A program made the position numbers and the translations under genes. Below, in pieces: positions 19,592-29,208 of a stretch of DNA of 64,000 nucleotides; position 1 is the stretch's first letter, and the number at the start of each line of letters is the position of its first letter. Below the pieces are notes generated by a model, which was not told the DNA's origin, made no database searches, and saw only the letters and a program-made list of their open reading frames with translations. The DNA comes from Rhodocyclaceae bacterium (lineage in GTDB: Bacteria > Pseudomonadota > Gammaproteobacteria > Burkholderiales > Rhodocyclaceae): assembly GCA_016721505.1 (NCBI GenBank), contig JADKHX010000013.1:1-64000 (forward strand), read 5' to 3'.

Positions 19592-20490
19592 ATTATCCAA
19601 GTCTTGAGCACTTCGTTGGCAACACGCCGCTAGTTCGCCTGCAGCGCATTCCGGGTGCCGAAAATGCGCGTCGCAACAATGTGATTTTGGCCAAGCTCGA
19701 AGGCAATAATCCGGCCGGTTCAGTCAAGGACAGACCAGCATTGTCGATGGTCCGGCGTGCTGAGGAGCGCGGCAGGATTAAACCCGGCGACACCTTAGTC
19801 GAAGCGACCTCTGGCAACACCGGCATCGCGCTGGCCATGGCGGCGGCGATGCGCGGATTTCGGATGATTTTGATCATGCCGGAAAATCAAAGTGTGGAAC
19901 GTTGCCAAACCATGAAGGCTTTCGGCGCGGAACTCATCTTGACGCCCAAGGCCGGCGGCATGGAGGCGGCGCGTGATCTCGCGGTGCGAATGGCCGCCGA
20001 TGGCAAAGGCGTGATGCTCGATCAATTTGGCAACCCTGACAACCCGCTGGCGCATTACGAAGGCACTGGCCCCGAAATCTGGCGCGATACGCAAGGTGGC
20101 ATTACACATTTTGTTTCCAGCATGGGCACCACGGGCACCATCATGGGCTGCTCGCGTTACTTCAAGGAAGTTAATCCGGCGATTCGCATCATTGGTTGCC
20201 AGCCCGAAGAAGGCTCGCAAATTCCCGGCATACGCAAATGGGCAGAAGCCTATTTGCCGAAAATTTATGACGGCGCAGGCGTCGATCAAATCGAATATGT
20301 CGGCCAGTCCGCCGCCGAAGAAATGACCCGTAGACTGGCGAAAGAAGAAGGCATCTTCGCCGGAATATCATCAGGCGGGGGCGTTTGCGTGGCGCTCAGA
20401 ATCGCCGAGCAAGTAGAGAATGCCGTTATCGTCAGCATCATTTGTGATCGGGGTGATCGGTATTTGACGACGGGGGTTTTCCCAGCCTGA
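19588..20490 (+). CDS. cysM: Cysteine synthase B (O-acetylserine sulfhydrylase)
   Basis: This 300-residue fold-type II PLP enzyme makes cysteine from O-acetylserine and sulfide or thiosulfate. The PLP lysine is in NPAGSVKDRPALSM, and the phosphate-binding loop is ATSGNTGIALA. The absence of CysK-specific features and the R-P-A-L after the lysine favour CysM. I use the ATG at 19588, which overlaps the hldD stop; an ATG four codons upstream is less likely. The gene ends in front of a structured repeat cluster. Confidence 0.9.
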   Translation: MNYPSLEHFVGNTPLVRLQRIPGAENARRNNVILAKLEGNNPAGSVKDRPALSMVRRAEERGRIKPGDTLVEATSGNTGIALAMAAAMRGFRMILIMPENQSVERCQTMKAFGAELILTPKAGGMEAARDLAVRMAADGKGVMLDQFGNPDNPLAHYEGTGPEIWRDTQGGITHFVSSMGTTGTIMGCSRYFKEVNPAIRIIGCQPEEGSQIPGIRKWAEAYLPKIYDGAGVDQIEYVGQSAAEEMTRRLAKEEGIFAGISSGGGVCVALRIAEQVENAVIVSIICDRGDRYLTTGVFPA

Positions 20491-20500
20491 GGTGCGTTAT

Positions 20501-20570
20501 GTCGGAATAAATTCCGACCTACGAACGCTCAGCGAATTCACGGGTTTGGTAGGTCGGAATTTATTCCGAC
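20501..20570. repeat. Nested inverted repeat (two self-complementary arms)
   Basis: Two 22-base arms, 20501-20522 and 20549-20570, are perfect reverse complements separated by 26 bases. Each arm itself contains the hairpin GTCGGAAT-AA/TT-ATTCCGAC. The element sits between the convergent cysM and nitronate monooxygenase-like genes and could act as a bidirectional terminator or REP-like mobile element. No U-tract follows. Confidence 0.8.
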
Positions 20571-20622
20571 GCGGACATTTCGAAGTAGTGCTTCTCGAAA
20601 CTCCTGCTTCGCCGCCGTCCTA
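20571..20622 (+). repeat. Right-half fragment of the long dispersed repeat, fused to the nested inverted repeat
   Basis: The stretch CGAAGTAGTGCTTCTCGAAA followed by CTCCTGCTTCGCCGCCGTC matches the 3' half of the long repeat in dnaE2. The usual left half is replaced by the nested inverted repeat immediately upstream. It overlaps the stop of the gene at 20620. Confidence 0.65.
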
Positions 20623-21882
20623 GACCGACGTTGCCGCTATCGCAGGCAAACTTACTTGGCCATCAACGCTGAACTGATAATCCTTGAACACATGCTCGGC
20701 GCTCAGCAATTGATAGCTGCCATCGGCATTTTTGTGCGAAGTGTCCTTCAGGCGATAGGCATTTTGGCCACAGGTCCAGCAGTCAAAATTTCGCATTTGT
20801 GTGCATAGACAAGTCTTCGCCATCACGTGGATTTTCTTGGCGTCCGGATTGCGTGCCACTTCGGCGTTATAGGCATCGATGTATTGGCAGTTGCCTTTTG
20901 CATCCAGCAGGTAGCCGAAGGCCTCGCAGTTGGGACGAATACCGTCGCCTATGGCCGGGCTGTTTTTGAGCATACGCATGGGATAACCGGTCGGGGAAAT
21001 TTGATTGACTTCAATATTTTCCTCGCTGGTTTTGAAATACTCCTGCCGCACTTTTTCCGGCAGACCGCATTCGTTGGTTACGGTAAAACGGGTGGCGACT
21101 TGAACTGCTGACGCGCCGATTTCTAGGAAAGCAACGGCATCCGAGCCAGTGAACACACCACCGGCGGGAATCAGCGGGATATCCAATTTTTCGGCGATCA
21201 TCCAGTCGCGGATTTCCTTGAAGATGGTCATCAAGTCATACTCCGCCCAATCCATGCCAAAGCCCAAATGGCCACCGGCGAGCGGTCCTTCTATGGTGAT
21301 GTAGTCCGGCAGGCGTCCGGTGCGTGCGCTTTTCTTGAGGAATAGCTGCAGCGCGCGCAAGGACGAAACGATGATGCCCAATTTCACATCGTGAAAGCGC
21401 GGATGATCTTCAATCAGTGCGAAAGTGCCCAGATGCAAACCGGCGGCCAAGGTGATTCCATCAATGCCGGCATCCATTGCCGTACGCATGCGAACGCGCA
21501 AGGTTTCCTTGGGTCCGTTCATGGTCAGCTTTTCCATACAGTTGATGAAAATCATGCCATCGCCGCGCTTGGCACTCATGGTCGCGCCGACATGGCGGGC
21601 GGTTGCGTCGGCCAGCACATCAAGCTTGAACTTGACCATCGACTTGTCGGTGTTGGCGACATTGAATTTGAATTCACGCATTTTGTCTTTGACAAATTTG
21701 GTGTCGAACCGGCTGTCGGATACCACCGGCACCATTGCGTCCGAAATGTGGCCGATACCGCCTAGGCGTGCAGCGACCAGCGCCAGCTCGGCGGTGGAAA
21801 TATCAACGCCCATACCGCCGACCATAATTGGGACTAATTCTTTATTTCCAAATTTCAAGCGGAAATCATCAACACGCTTCAT
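20620..21882 (-). CDS. Nitronate monooxygenase-like FMN enzyme (2-nitropropane dioxygenase family)
   Basis: This 420-residue TIM-barrel flavoprotein has the family's IMVGGMGVDIST start, the SARLGG-type variant AARLGGIGHIS, the EGPLAGGHLGFG loop and the phosphate-binding IPAGGVFTGSDA. A Cys-rich stretch near residue 370 (KTCLCTQMRNFDCWTC) is distinctive of this subfamily. Members oxidise nitronates or act as uncharacterised FMN oxidoreductases, so the substrate is open. The ATG at 21882 is chosen because GGAG precedes it by six bases; a longer frame to 21924 lacks support. Its 3' end touches the repeat cluster. Confidence 0.8.
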   Translation of the reverse strand: MKRVDDFRLKFGNKELVPIMVGGMGVDISTAELALVAARLGGIGHISDAMVPVVSDSRFDTKFVKDKMREFKFNVANTDKSMVKFKLDVLADATARHVGATMSAKRGDGMIFINCMEKLTMNGPKETLRVRMRTAMDAGIDGITLAAGLHLGTFALIEDHPRFHDVKLGIIVSSLRALQLFLKKSARTGRLPDYITIEGPLAGGHLGFGMDWAEYDLMTIFKEIRDWMIAEKLDIPLIPAGGVFTGSDAVAFLEIGASAVQVATRFTVTNECGLPEKVRQEYFKTSEENIEVNQISPTGYPMRMLKNSPAIGDGIRPNCEAFGYLLDAKGNCQYIDAYNAEVARNPDAKKIHVMAKTCLCTQMRNFDCWTCGQNAYRLKDTSHKNADGSYQLLSAEHVFKDYQFSVDGQVSLPAIAATSV

Positions 21883-22145
21883 CTTCAAACTCCAGTGGGT
21901 GCAGCTCGATGCATTTTGATGCAATTATGTTTCCATGGCTATTATCGTCCGCCGATGTTTCAAACGCGAGACGCAGTTATCAATAATTTTTGGCAAGTAA
22001 TTGAGTAGGCGAGGTGTTTGATGACTGGGGTAATCACGCATGCAAGGCGTTTTCTGGTATCGTAGGCAATTGAGTTTGCGCCAGTTGTTCTCACCTTAAT
22101 GGGTGGTTTGGCGCGTGACAAAAACGAATTTTTTGGCACAAGATA

Positions 22146-25034
22146 ATGACTATTTACTCCAAAACAGCAAAGGGCATGCGCGAGGCATCCGGTAAGACCA
22201 AAAATCTTTCCAATGAATTGCGCACCTTACTTAAATTAGTCAATGGCAAAGCAACACTTGAAGAGTTGCGTGCACAACTCGACGATGACGATCAAGATGC
22301 TTTAGAGCCGTGCATTGTGAGTTTGGTTGAAGAAGACTACATACACGTCGTCGAGCATGTCGAGTTGGCATCAAGCGCGCCACCGCCAGTTGCAAAAATA
22401 CCACCTAAGGCACCTCCTGCGCCGACGGCGGTGGAAGAGCAAGATGGCGGCGATCTTGATTTTTTTGCTGCTCCGGTAGCTGCGACGCCAGCGCCAGCAA
22501 CCAAACCTGCGCTGCCGAACGATCAAGAAGTGCACGCGGCAAAGCGTGCGGCCGCTGAGGCGGAAGAAAAAGCCCGTGCTGCGGCACAAGAGAAATTGCA
22601 ACAGGCCGAACAAGCAAAGTTGGCGGAACAACGCGCAGCGGCGGAAGCCAAGGTGCGACGTGAGGCAGACGAGAAAGCCAAGCGCGAAGCGGAAGAAAAG
22701 GCCAAGTTGGCAGCGGCTGAACGTCAACGCGCTGACGCTGCCGCTGCTGTTGCTGCTCAAAAGCGCGATGCTGAAGAAGCTGCAAAACGTGCCGCGCAAG
22801 AAAAAATCGAGCAAGCCGAGAAAGCCGAACGTGAGCTACAAGCACGCAAACGCGCAGAGGCTGACGCTGCAGCGGCTGCAGCAGCTGCGGCTACCGCCGC
22901 ACGTTTGGCAGCAGAGGAAAAAGTTCGTCGTGAGGCGGCGGAAATCGTGCGTCGTGAAACCGAAGAGCGCGAGAAACGCGAAGCCGCTGAGCGGTTGCGC
23001 TTAGAGGCTGGTGCCAAAGCCAAGCAGGCTTATGAAGAAAAGGCACGCCGACTGGCCGAAGAAAAGGCTCAGCGCGAAGCCGAAGAGCAGGCGCAACGCG
23101 AAGAAGTAGAGCGTTTGCGCCTCGAAACTGAGCGCTTGCGCGCTGAAGTCGAACGACAACGCATTGAAAACGCCGCGCGCGCCGCACTCGAAGCGGAAGA
23201 AAAAGCCAAGCTGGAAGCGGCAGAAAAGGCTCGTCGCGAAGAAGCCGAGCGCCTGGCAGCCGAGGTGGCAGAGGCGCAGCGCATTGCTGCCGCCGCGAAA
23301 GCTGAGCTTGAGGCGCAAGAAAAAATGCGTCGGGATGCCGAAGAGAAAGCGAAGCATGAAGCTGCCGAGCGCATTCGCGTCGAAGCTGAGGCCAAAGCAA
23401 AAATTGAAGCTGAAGCGCAAGCACGTCGCGAGGCCGAAGAGAATGCCAAACGTGATGCCGAAGCAAAACTAAAACACGAGGCCGAAGCGAAGTTGCGCGC
23501 TGAGGCAGAGGCAATAGCCAAGCGTGAAGCGGATGAGCGTGCAGCGAAAGCGGAGGCAGAGAAGCTGCGCGTTGAAGCTGAAGCCAATGCACTTCGCTCC
23601 GCGGAAGAAAAGGCCCGTCTTGCCGAAGCGGAGCACGCTCGCGTACAAGTCCAAGAGCAGGCGCAGCGTGAGGCCGAGGAGCGTGCCAAGCGTGATGCAG
23701 AGGAAGCGAAATGGCGTGCCGAAGAAAAGGAGCGCCGCGAAGCTGAAATGCAGCTTGAAAAGGAACATATACGGCTAGAACATGTCGAAGTGCAAAGTCG
23801 TAACGAAATCGAAAGACCGCGCTCGCGTCGTTCAGGCAGTTGGGGTAAACGAATTGTTTTCGCGTTGATTTTTGTTGCCATTGTGGGCCTTGGGCTAATT
23901 CATGTGATGCCGTTCAATGGTCAAAAGGCGGTTTTCGAAAAGCTTGCTAGCGAGCAGCTCGGTCAAAAAGTGACGATCAGTTCATTGCATGCGGCGCTGG
24001 TGCCACAACCGCATTGGAGTTTGGAAGGTATTAGTGTTGGCGATGGCGGACAGGTAAGAATTGAGTCGCTTAAAGCAGGAACTACCATTAGTGGCTTGCT
24101 TGGTTCGAGTGGAGCAGTTGGTTCGCTGGAACTCGATACGGTGACTTTTACTGACAAAGGCTTGGGTATGCTGTTGTTTGGGAAACCCAGTACGACGGCT
24201 GTGTCGATTTCAAAGATCACTGCAAAAAACGTGAAGTTCAATTCCAACCAATTGCAAATACCGGTTGTCGAAGTGAATCTCGAAATGACGGCGGATGGTT
24301 CGTGGAAAAAAATTGTCGCGCAATCTGCTGATAAACGGTTCCTCACCGAATTTGAGGCCGGCGCGGAAGGGATGCAATTCAAACTTGATGCGGCAGGCTT
24401 TGCACCGCCACTAGGTTTGACATCTGAGGCCGTTGGCAAGGCGTCACAAACTAGCCTGACCGATTTCCGCGCGAGCGGCACACTCACTAGCTCGCAACTA
24501 TCACTTTCATCGTTTACCGGCGGCGTGCTTGAAGGCATAGTTGAGGGTAAAGCCAACATTACCTGGTCTGATGAATTGCGGGTCAGCGGCGAACTTGAAG
24601 GCAAACGTATTGGGGCATCAGTGATCGCACCGACCTTATTTGAAAATGGCATCTTGAGCACCAAGAGTACATTCAGCATGAACGGGGCAGACGCTACATC
24701 GTTAGAAAAATCCGTTCGTCTTGATGGCAATTTTTTGATTGAACGTGGCGAGCTGCGCCGCGTCGATCTAGGCAAAATATTGCAAGGCGGTGGCAGCAGC
24801 GGCAAGACACCATTTGCGACGCTGAGCGGCCGTTATTTTTACACTGAGGGCAAGACCTTGGCGCGCGACGTCAAACTTGGCGCAGCAATATTGACGGCCA
24901 ACGGTAATGCTGAATTGTCGGCAGAGAAAAAGTTGAGTGGTAAGTTTGCGGTCGAACTCAAATCAGCACAGGTTTCTGTGCGAGGAAACCTGAATGTCTC
25001 CGGGCCTTTGTCAGAGCCGCAATTTAGTCGTTAA
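22146..25034 (+). CDS. Very long Glu/Ala/Lys coiled-coil protein with AsmA-like C-terminus
   Basis: This 962-residue protein has four parts. Residues 1-75 resemble a small winged-helix domain (LSNELRTLLKLVNGKATLEEL). Residues about 120-545 are TolA/TonB-like repeats of Ala, Glu, Lys and Arg predicted to form one long helix or coiled coil. One membrane helix lies at about 568-590 (VFALIFVAIVGLGLIHVMPF). The last 370 residues resemble AsmA/lipid-transfer-type domains (KLASEQLGQKVTISSLHAAL). I infer an inner-membrane protein with a long cytoplasmic rod and a periplasmic AsmA-like part, possibly in envelope lipid handling. The 3' end overlaps convergent recQ by 11 bp. No close characterised relative comes to mind. 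Confidence 0.75.
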   Translation: MTIYSKTAKGMREASGKTKNLSNELRTLLKLVNGKATLEELRAQLDDDDQDALEPCIVSLVEEDYIHVVEHVELASSAPPPVAKIPPKAPPAPTAVEEQDGGDLDFFAAPVAATPAPATKPALPNDQEVHAAKRAAAEAEEKARAAAQEKLQQAEQAKLAEQRAAAEAKVRREADEKAKREAEEKAKLAAAERQRADAAAAVAAQKRDAEEAAKRAAQEKIEQAEKAERELQARKRAEADAAAAAAAAATAARLAAEEKVRREAAEIVRRETEEREKREAAERLRLEAGAKAKQAYEEKARRLAEEKAQREAEEQAQREEVERLRLETERLRAEVERQRIENAARAALEAEEKAKLEAAEKARREEAERLAAEVAEAQRIAAAAKAELEAQEKMRRDAEEKAKHEAAERIRVEAEAKAKIEAEAQARREAEENAKRDAEAKLKHEAEAKLRAEAEAIAKREADERAAKAEAEKLRVEAEANALRSAEEKARLAEAEHARVQVQEQAQREAEERAKRDAEEAKWRAEEKERREAEMQLEKEHIRLEHVEVQSRNEIERPRSRRSGSWGKRIVFALIFVAIVGLGLIHVMPFNGQKAVFEKLASEQLGQKVTISSLHAALVPQPHWSLEGISVGDGGQVRIESLKAGTTISGLLGSSGAVGSLELDTVTFTDKGLGMLLFGKPSTTAVSISKITAKNVKFNSNQLQIPVVEVNLEMTADGSWKKIVAQSADKRFLTEFEAGAEGMQFKLDAAGFAPPLGLTSEAVGKASQTSLTDFRASGTLTSSQLSLSSFTGGVLEGIVEGKANITWSDELRVSGELEGKRIGASVIAPTLFENGILSTKSTFSMNGADATSLEKSVRLDGNFLIERGELRRVDLGKILQGGGSSGKTPFATLSGRYFYTEGKTLARDVKLGAAILTANGNAELSAEKKLSGKFAVELKSAQVSVRGNLNVSGPLSEPQFSR

Positions 25035-26931
25035 CCAGTGCCACATTGGCCGGACCCACATCGACTTGCGCCGTGACGATTTCAAGGATCGCATCACCGT
25101 AGCGCTCGGCTTTAGCTTGGCCGATGCCTGGCACGGCGAGTAATTCGCCGGTACTTTGCGGCATCCGTGCAGCCAATTCGTACAAGGTTTTGTCATGCAA
25201 AATTACAAATGCAGGCACGCCTTGCTCACGTGCCCGCTCGCTGCGCCACTGTCGCAATGCATCGACCAGCGCGATTGCTTGTGGTGATTCAGCGAGTAAC
25301 TCGGCGGCAGCGAATGCGCGACTCGTGTCTTTTTGACGGCGTGTCGCCAGCACCAACTGGCGCGCTTTGTCGCGGCGTGATTTGTCATTGGTCTTTAGCG
25401 CCGGGCGACGCATTGATAAAGTCGCTTCACCTTTGAGCACCGGTCGCGCCGCATCGGTCAGGCGCAGTCCACCAAAATTTGCCGCATCAGCGTGCAAATA
25501 TCCGCCGGCTAACAGCTGACGAAACACGCCGCGCCAGGCCGTTTCGTCCATGTCGATGCCAATCCCGAAAGTGGATAAATGTTCGTGCGCGTTTTGTTCG
25601 ATTTTGTCAGTGCGTTTGCCGCGTAGTAGATCAATCAAATGACCGGCGCCAAAGCGTTGCCCTGAACGAAAGACCGCTGACAGTGCTTTTTGCGCTGCGA
25701 CGGTGCCATCCCACAACTCTGGTGGCTCTAGGCAGGTATCGCAGTTCCCACACGGCGCACCGTCTTCACTGAAATATTTGAGCAGCAGTGTGCGGCGACA
25801 ATTGGCTGTTTCGCACCACGCCAACAGCGCATCGAGTTTGCCGCGTTCAACCCGTTTTTGTTCTTCGCCGGAAATCGATTCGTCGATGCGCTGCCGATGT
25901 ATCACTACGTCATTCAAGCCATAGGTCATCCACGCCTCGGCGGGCTCGCCATCGCGACCTGCGCGGCCGGTTTCCTGGTAATAGGCTTCCAGACTTTTTG
26001 GCAAATCGAGGTGCGCAACAAAGCGCACATCCGGTTTGTCGATGCCCATCCCAAAAGCGATGGTGGCGACCATCACAACCGCATCTTCGCGCAGGAAACG
26101 TTGCTGATGTGTTTGCCGTGTTTGTGCATCCAAACCGGCGTGATAGGGTAGGGCGTTGATGCCTTGCAGGCCAAGCCAGATGGCAGTTTCATCGACTTTC
26201 TTACGCGACAGGCAATATACGATTCCCGCTTCGCCGCGATGGTTTTGCAAAAAATCCAACAACTGCTTACGCGGATTGTCGCGCTCGACCACGGTGTAGC
26301 AAATGTTCGGGCGATCAAAACTTGAAATGAAAATGCTGGCCGCATCCAGACCCAAACGGGTGATGATTTCTTGCCGCGTCAGTTCATCGGCTGTCGCCGT
26401 GAGTGCGATCCGCGGTACTTGCGGGAAACGCTGATGCAGCATGGAAAGTTGAATGTATTCCGGCCGGAAATCATGGCCCCATTGCGACACACAATGCGCC
26501 TCGTCAATCGCAAATAGTGCGATGCGATTTACTGCACTGAGATCATCAAGCAAATCCAAAAAACGATCAGTCATCAAGCGCTCAGGCGCGACGTAAATCA
26601 AATCCAATTCGCCGTTCATCAAGCGTCGTTCGGTATCGCTAGCGGTTTTCCAATCCAGCGAAGAATTCAAAAACGCAGCGCGCACGCCGACTTGCAACAT
26701 GGCATCGACTTGGTCTTGCATTAAGGCAATCAATGGTGAAATCACCACGCCCACACCGTGTCTTAGCAGCGCCGGAATTTGATAGCACAGCGATTTGCCA
26801 CCGCCGGTTGGCATTAACACCAGTGCATCGCCGCCCGCGACTAGGTGATCAATGATCGCGGCTTGAGGACCGCGAAACGATGGGTAGCCAAAGACTTTGC
26901 TGAGAACGGAAAGCGGCGTGGGAGCGGACAT
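25024..26931 (-). CDS. recQ: ATP-dependent DNA helicase RecQ
   Basis: This 635-residue superfamily 2 helicase has Walker A PTGGGKS (residues 41-47), the DEAH box in IDEAHCVSQWGHDFRPEY, the arginine-finger motif QETGRAGRDG, a zinc-binding RQC region (CETANCRRTLL and CGNCDTC) and a C-terminal HRDC domain. RecQ unwinds recombination and stalled-fork intermediates in the RecF pathway. Residues about 523-532 (RQLVLATRRQ), in the linker between RQC and HRDC, are encoded by a dispersed repeat copy. The gene is divergent from the ligase gene, with 81 bp between them. Confidence 0.95.
   Translation of the reverse strand: MSAPTPLSVLSKVFGYPSFRGPQAAIIDHLVAGGDALVLMPTGGGKSLCYQIPALLRHGVGVVISPLIALMQDQVDAMLQVGVRAAFLNSSLDWKTASDTERRLMNGELDLIYVAPERLMTDRFLDLLDDLSAVNRIALFAIDEAHCVSQWGHDFRPEYIQLSMLHQRFPQVPRIALTATADELTRQEIITRLGLDAASIFISSFDRPNICYTVVERDNPRKQLLDFLQNHRGEAGIVYCLSRKKVDETAIWLGLQGINALPYHAGLDAQTRQTHQQRFLREDAVVMVATIAFGMGIDKPDVRFVAHLDLPKSLEAYYQETGRAGRDGEPAEAWMTYGLNDVVIHRQRIDESISGEEQKRVERGKLDALLAWCETANCRRTLLLKYFSEDGAPCGNCDTCLEPPELWDGTVAAQKALSAVFRSGQRFGAGHLIDLLRGKRTDKIEQNAHEHLSTFGIGIDMDETAWRGVFRQLLAGGYLHADAANFGGLRLTDAARPVLKGEATLSMRRPALKTNDKSRRDKARQLVLATRRQKDTSRAFAAAELLAESPQAIALVDALRQWRSERAREQGVPAFVILHDKTLYELAARMPQSTGELLAVPGIGQAKAERYGDAILEIVTAQVDVGPANVALVND
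25335..25362 (-). repeat. Short dispersed repeat, copy inside recQ
   Basis: A full-length consensus copy in the same orientation as recQ, read as RQLVLATRR in the RQC-HRDC linker. This is a different frame from the one used in alr and dnaE2. Confidence 0.8.
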
Positions 26932-27012
26932 TTCGAATGCGTAGAGAGGCGAGCAAGGTCGCCATTATGCAGCGCTAGAATCGGCGCAAATAGAGCGAAT
27001 AGGGGAGTACAA

Positions 27013-27861
27013 ATGCACAGCCTACGACAATTACTCGCGCTAATCTGCTGCTTGTCGATGCCTGTGCTGTTCGCGGCTGATCGTATTGCGCCGTCGGCGA
27101 TTGTGCTGGCCGAGGTTTATCGCCAAGGCATCGATGTAACGCAGTATTTAGTCAGCGAAAAATACGATGGCGTGCGCGGGATTTGGGATGGCAAGACTTT
27201 GCGCCATCGCAGCGGCAATTTAATCAGTGCGCCGGCTTGGTTTGTGGCGAGTTTGCCGCCCACACCTTTGGATGGCGAATTGTGGTTGGCGCGTGGCAAG
27301 TTCAGCGAGCTTGCCAAAATCATCCGTCGTGCACAGCCGATCGACGACGAATGGCGACAAGTGCGCTACATGATTTTTGAGTTGCCCAACGCAACAGGAA
27401 CTTTCAGCGAACGCGCGCAGCGCATCAAAATCATGGTTAATGAGCTCAAAGTACCGTGGCTGCAAGCCGTTGATCAATTTCCCGTCGCTAACACTGCCGC
27501 CCTAATGAAATTATTCAAACATTACGTCAAGGGCGGTGCCGAGGGGCTGATGTTGCATCGCTCTGATTCGCCTTATGTGACGGGGCGGTCCGATGTATTG
27601 CTCAAGCTAAAACCGCTGCCGGATGCCGAGGCGAGGGTGATCGCTTATGTGCCGGGCAAAGGAAAATTTGTCGGCCTGGTCGGCGCACTCGAAGTTGAAA
27701 TGAGCGATGGCAAGCGCTTTCGAATTGGCAGTGGCTTAAGTGATGCTGATCGCGCGAATCCGCCGCCGATAGGCAGCCTCGTGACGTATCGTTATCAAGA
27801 ATTAACCGCGAGGGGCATTCCGCGATTCCCACGTTTTTGGCGAGTGCGCGAGGAGTTCTGA
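27013..27861 (+). CDS. Exported ATP-dependent DNA ligase (LigE-like)
   Basis: This 282-residue minimal ligase starts at the ATG at 27013, preceded by AGGGGAG. The start gives a signal peptide (LLALICCLSMPVLFAA), so the enzyme should work in the periplasm. Motif I is EKYDGVRG with Lys50 as the adenylation site. RHRSGN, DGELWLARG, GLMLHR (motif IV) and LLKLKP (motif V) follow, then a short OB-fold. LigE-type ligases in Gram-negative bacteria seal nicks in extracellular or incoming DNA; a link to competence or biofilm DNA is plausible. The longer frame from 26845 runs back into recQ and is rejected. recQ lies divergently upstream. Confidence 0.85.
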   Translation: MHSLRQLLALICCLSMPVLFAADRIAPSAIVLAEVYRQGIDVTQYLVSEKYDGVRGIWDGKTLRHRSGNLISAPAWFVASLPPTPLDGELWLARGKFSELAKIIRRAQPIDDEWRQVRYMIFELPNATGTFSERAQRIKIMVNELKVPWLQAVDQFPVANTAALMKLFKHYVKGGAEGLMLHRSDSPYVTGRSDVLLKLKPLPDAEARVIAYVPGKGKFVGLVGALEVEMSDGKRFRIGSGLSDADRANPPPIGSLVTYRYQELTARGIPRFPRFWRVREEF

Positions 27862-27871
27862 TTTCGTTTGC

Positions 27872-29046
27872 TTACTGCACGGAAATCTCTCGCGGCGAAC
27901 GATCAAGTTTTCGGCTTAGCGCTTTGACCGTCGGATCGTCGCTCCGCATGGCGAACAAGGTTGCCAGTTCCTTGTCCGCCAACTTTTTCTGGCCATTGCG
28001 CCAGTAGGCAATTGCCAGATACCGGTGAATCTCTTCAAAGCCTGTTGTCAGTTGCTCTGCTCGTTCAAGTGCGTCAATTGCCTTGCCAAAGCGATTCTGT
28101 TTTAGATGGTCAAGCCCAATGCCGACCCAGTAATAGGGATCATCATCATCATGTCGGCGCAATTTAGCGGCGACGATCGCGGCTTCGGCTGCGCGCCCTT
28201 GCTCCACCAGCAACTTATACAAAGTTCGCAGTGGTGCATCGGCGGTTTCGTTCAATGCAATAGCGTAATTCAACATTCCCTCCGCAGCCTTGTCCAGTCC
28301 ATGTCGGCTGTAGATCTGAGCAAGGTTGCTGTACGCGGGGGCAAAACGAGGGTCGGCAGTCAACGCCGCCTTGTAGTACGCATAAGCCTTGGCGTCATCC
28401 CGCTTTTTGCTAGATACTCTGATGCGCGGTTATTGTAAAAGCGTGCCACGATCTCATCGTCGGAAAGCCGTGTGCCAAGTTGACGCGATCCGACTTGCGG
28501 TTCGAAGTCAATGACCACGCCGCCCGCTGAGTAGCTGCGGCCATTGATCATCAGGGCAGAGGAATTGTGAACTGCGACGTTCACATGTCCGCTGACAAAA
28601 TCTACGCCGCCGCGCCGATCAACGGCCACCGGTACCCGGACCTCCTGCATCGACGCGTCAATACCCAAGGCTTGCGCTACGGCGTAGGTCAGCAGTGTCA
28701 GCGACATGCAATCCCCGCGTTTTTTGCGCCAGGTTTCAGCTGCACCGGTCGAATGGCCCGCCGAGTAGCTAATTCGAATGCCATCAGCGCTAAACAGCAG
28801 TCCCGCAAGGTATTCAAGTCGACGGTCAGTGGATGGATTGTTGTGGCGTCGTTCCGTCAGCAAGGCATGCAGCTCAGGGTCAAGTGCGAACAGCATTTCC
28901 TTGGTTTCGATCACATCGCTCGCTTTGTAATCGAAAATCCGGTCGTGCCAAAGTTTTTGGGCTGACAGCTGCAGTGCAGGTGGCGTCGTGCTACAGGCGA
29001 AGTTCAACAACGCGGCGAGCAGAATAAGCTTGGATTTGAATTTCAT
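27872..29046 (-). pseudogene. Transglutaminase-like TPR lipoprotein, frameshifted
   Basis: The N-terminal part has a lipoprotein signal (AALLNFAC, Cys at about 18) and a transglutaminase-like domain (WRKKRGDCMSLTLLT with the predicted catalytic Cys, and GHVNVAV with a His). The C-terminal 160 codons encode tetratricopeptide repeats (AYSNLAQIYSRHGLDKAAEG). The two frames meet at an A-run (plus-strand TTTTT at 28404-28408). Adding one base restores LAKKRDDAKAYAYYKAALTA and gives a single 391-residue protein. Function is unknown; relatives are exported scaffold or protease-like proteins. The single homopolymer change could be a sequencing error. Confidence 0.7.
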
Positions 29047-29208
29047 TTCTTCTTCCCCTTATTGGCAAGCGAAACGACACTGCAAGTATCCGCTCACGAC
29101 ACCATCAGGTCAATCAGAGCTGCTTAAAATTTTGTTAATTGAAACGGATGTGTTCTGCAAAAACACGCTAATAAAGTGCTGCGCTTCGGTATCGACAGAA
29201 TCGTGTCT

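Noticed and set aside
22371..23881. Several long open frames opposite the coiled-coil gene
   Set aside because: The Ala/Glu/Lys/Arg codon repeats of the sense strand suppress stops on the other strand; the translations are low-complexity Ser/Phe/Leu/Arg sequence.
26845..27012. N-terminal extension of the LigE-like ligase into recQ
   Set aside because: The extension overlaps recQ codons, while the ATG at 27013 has a strong ribosome site and begins a signal peptide.
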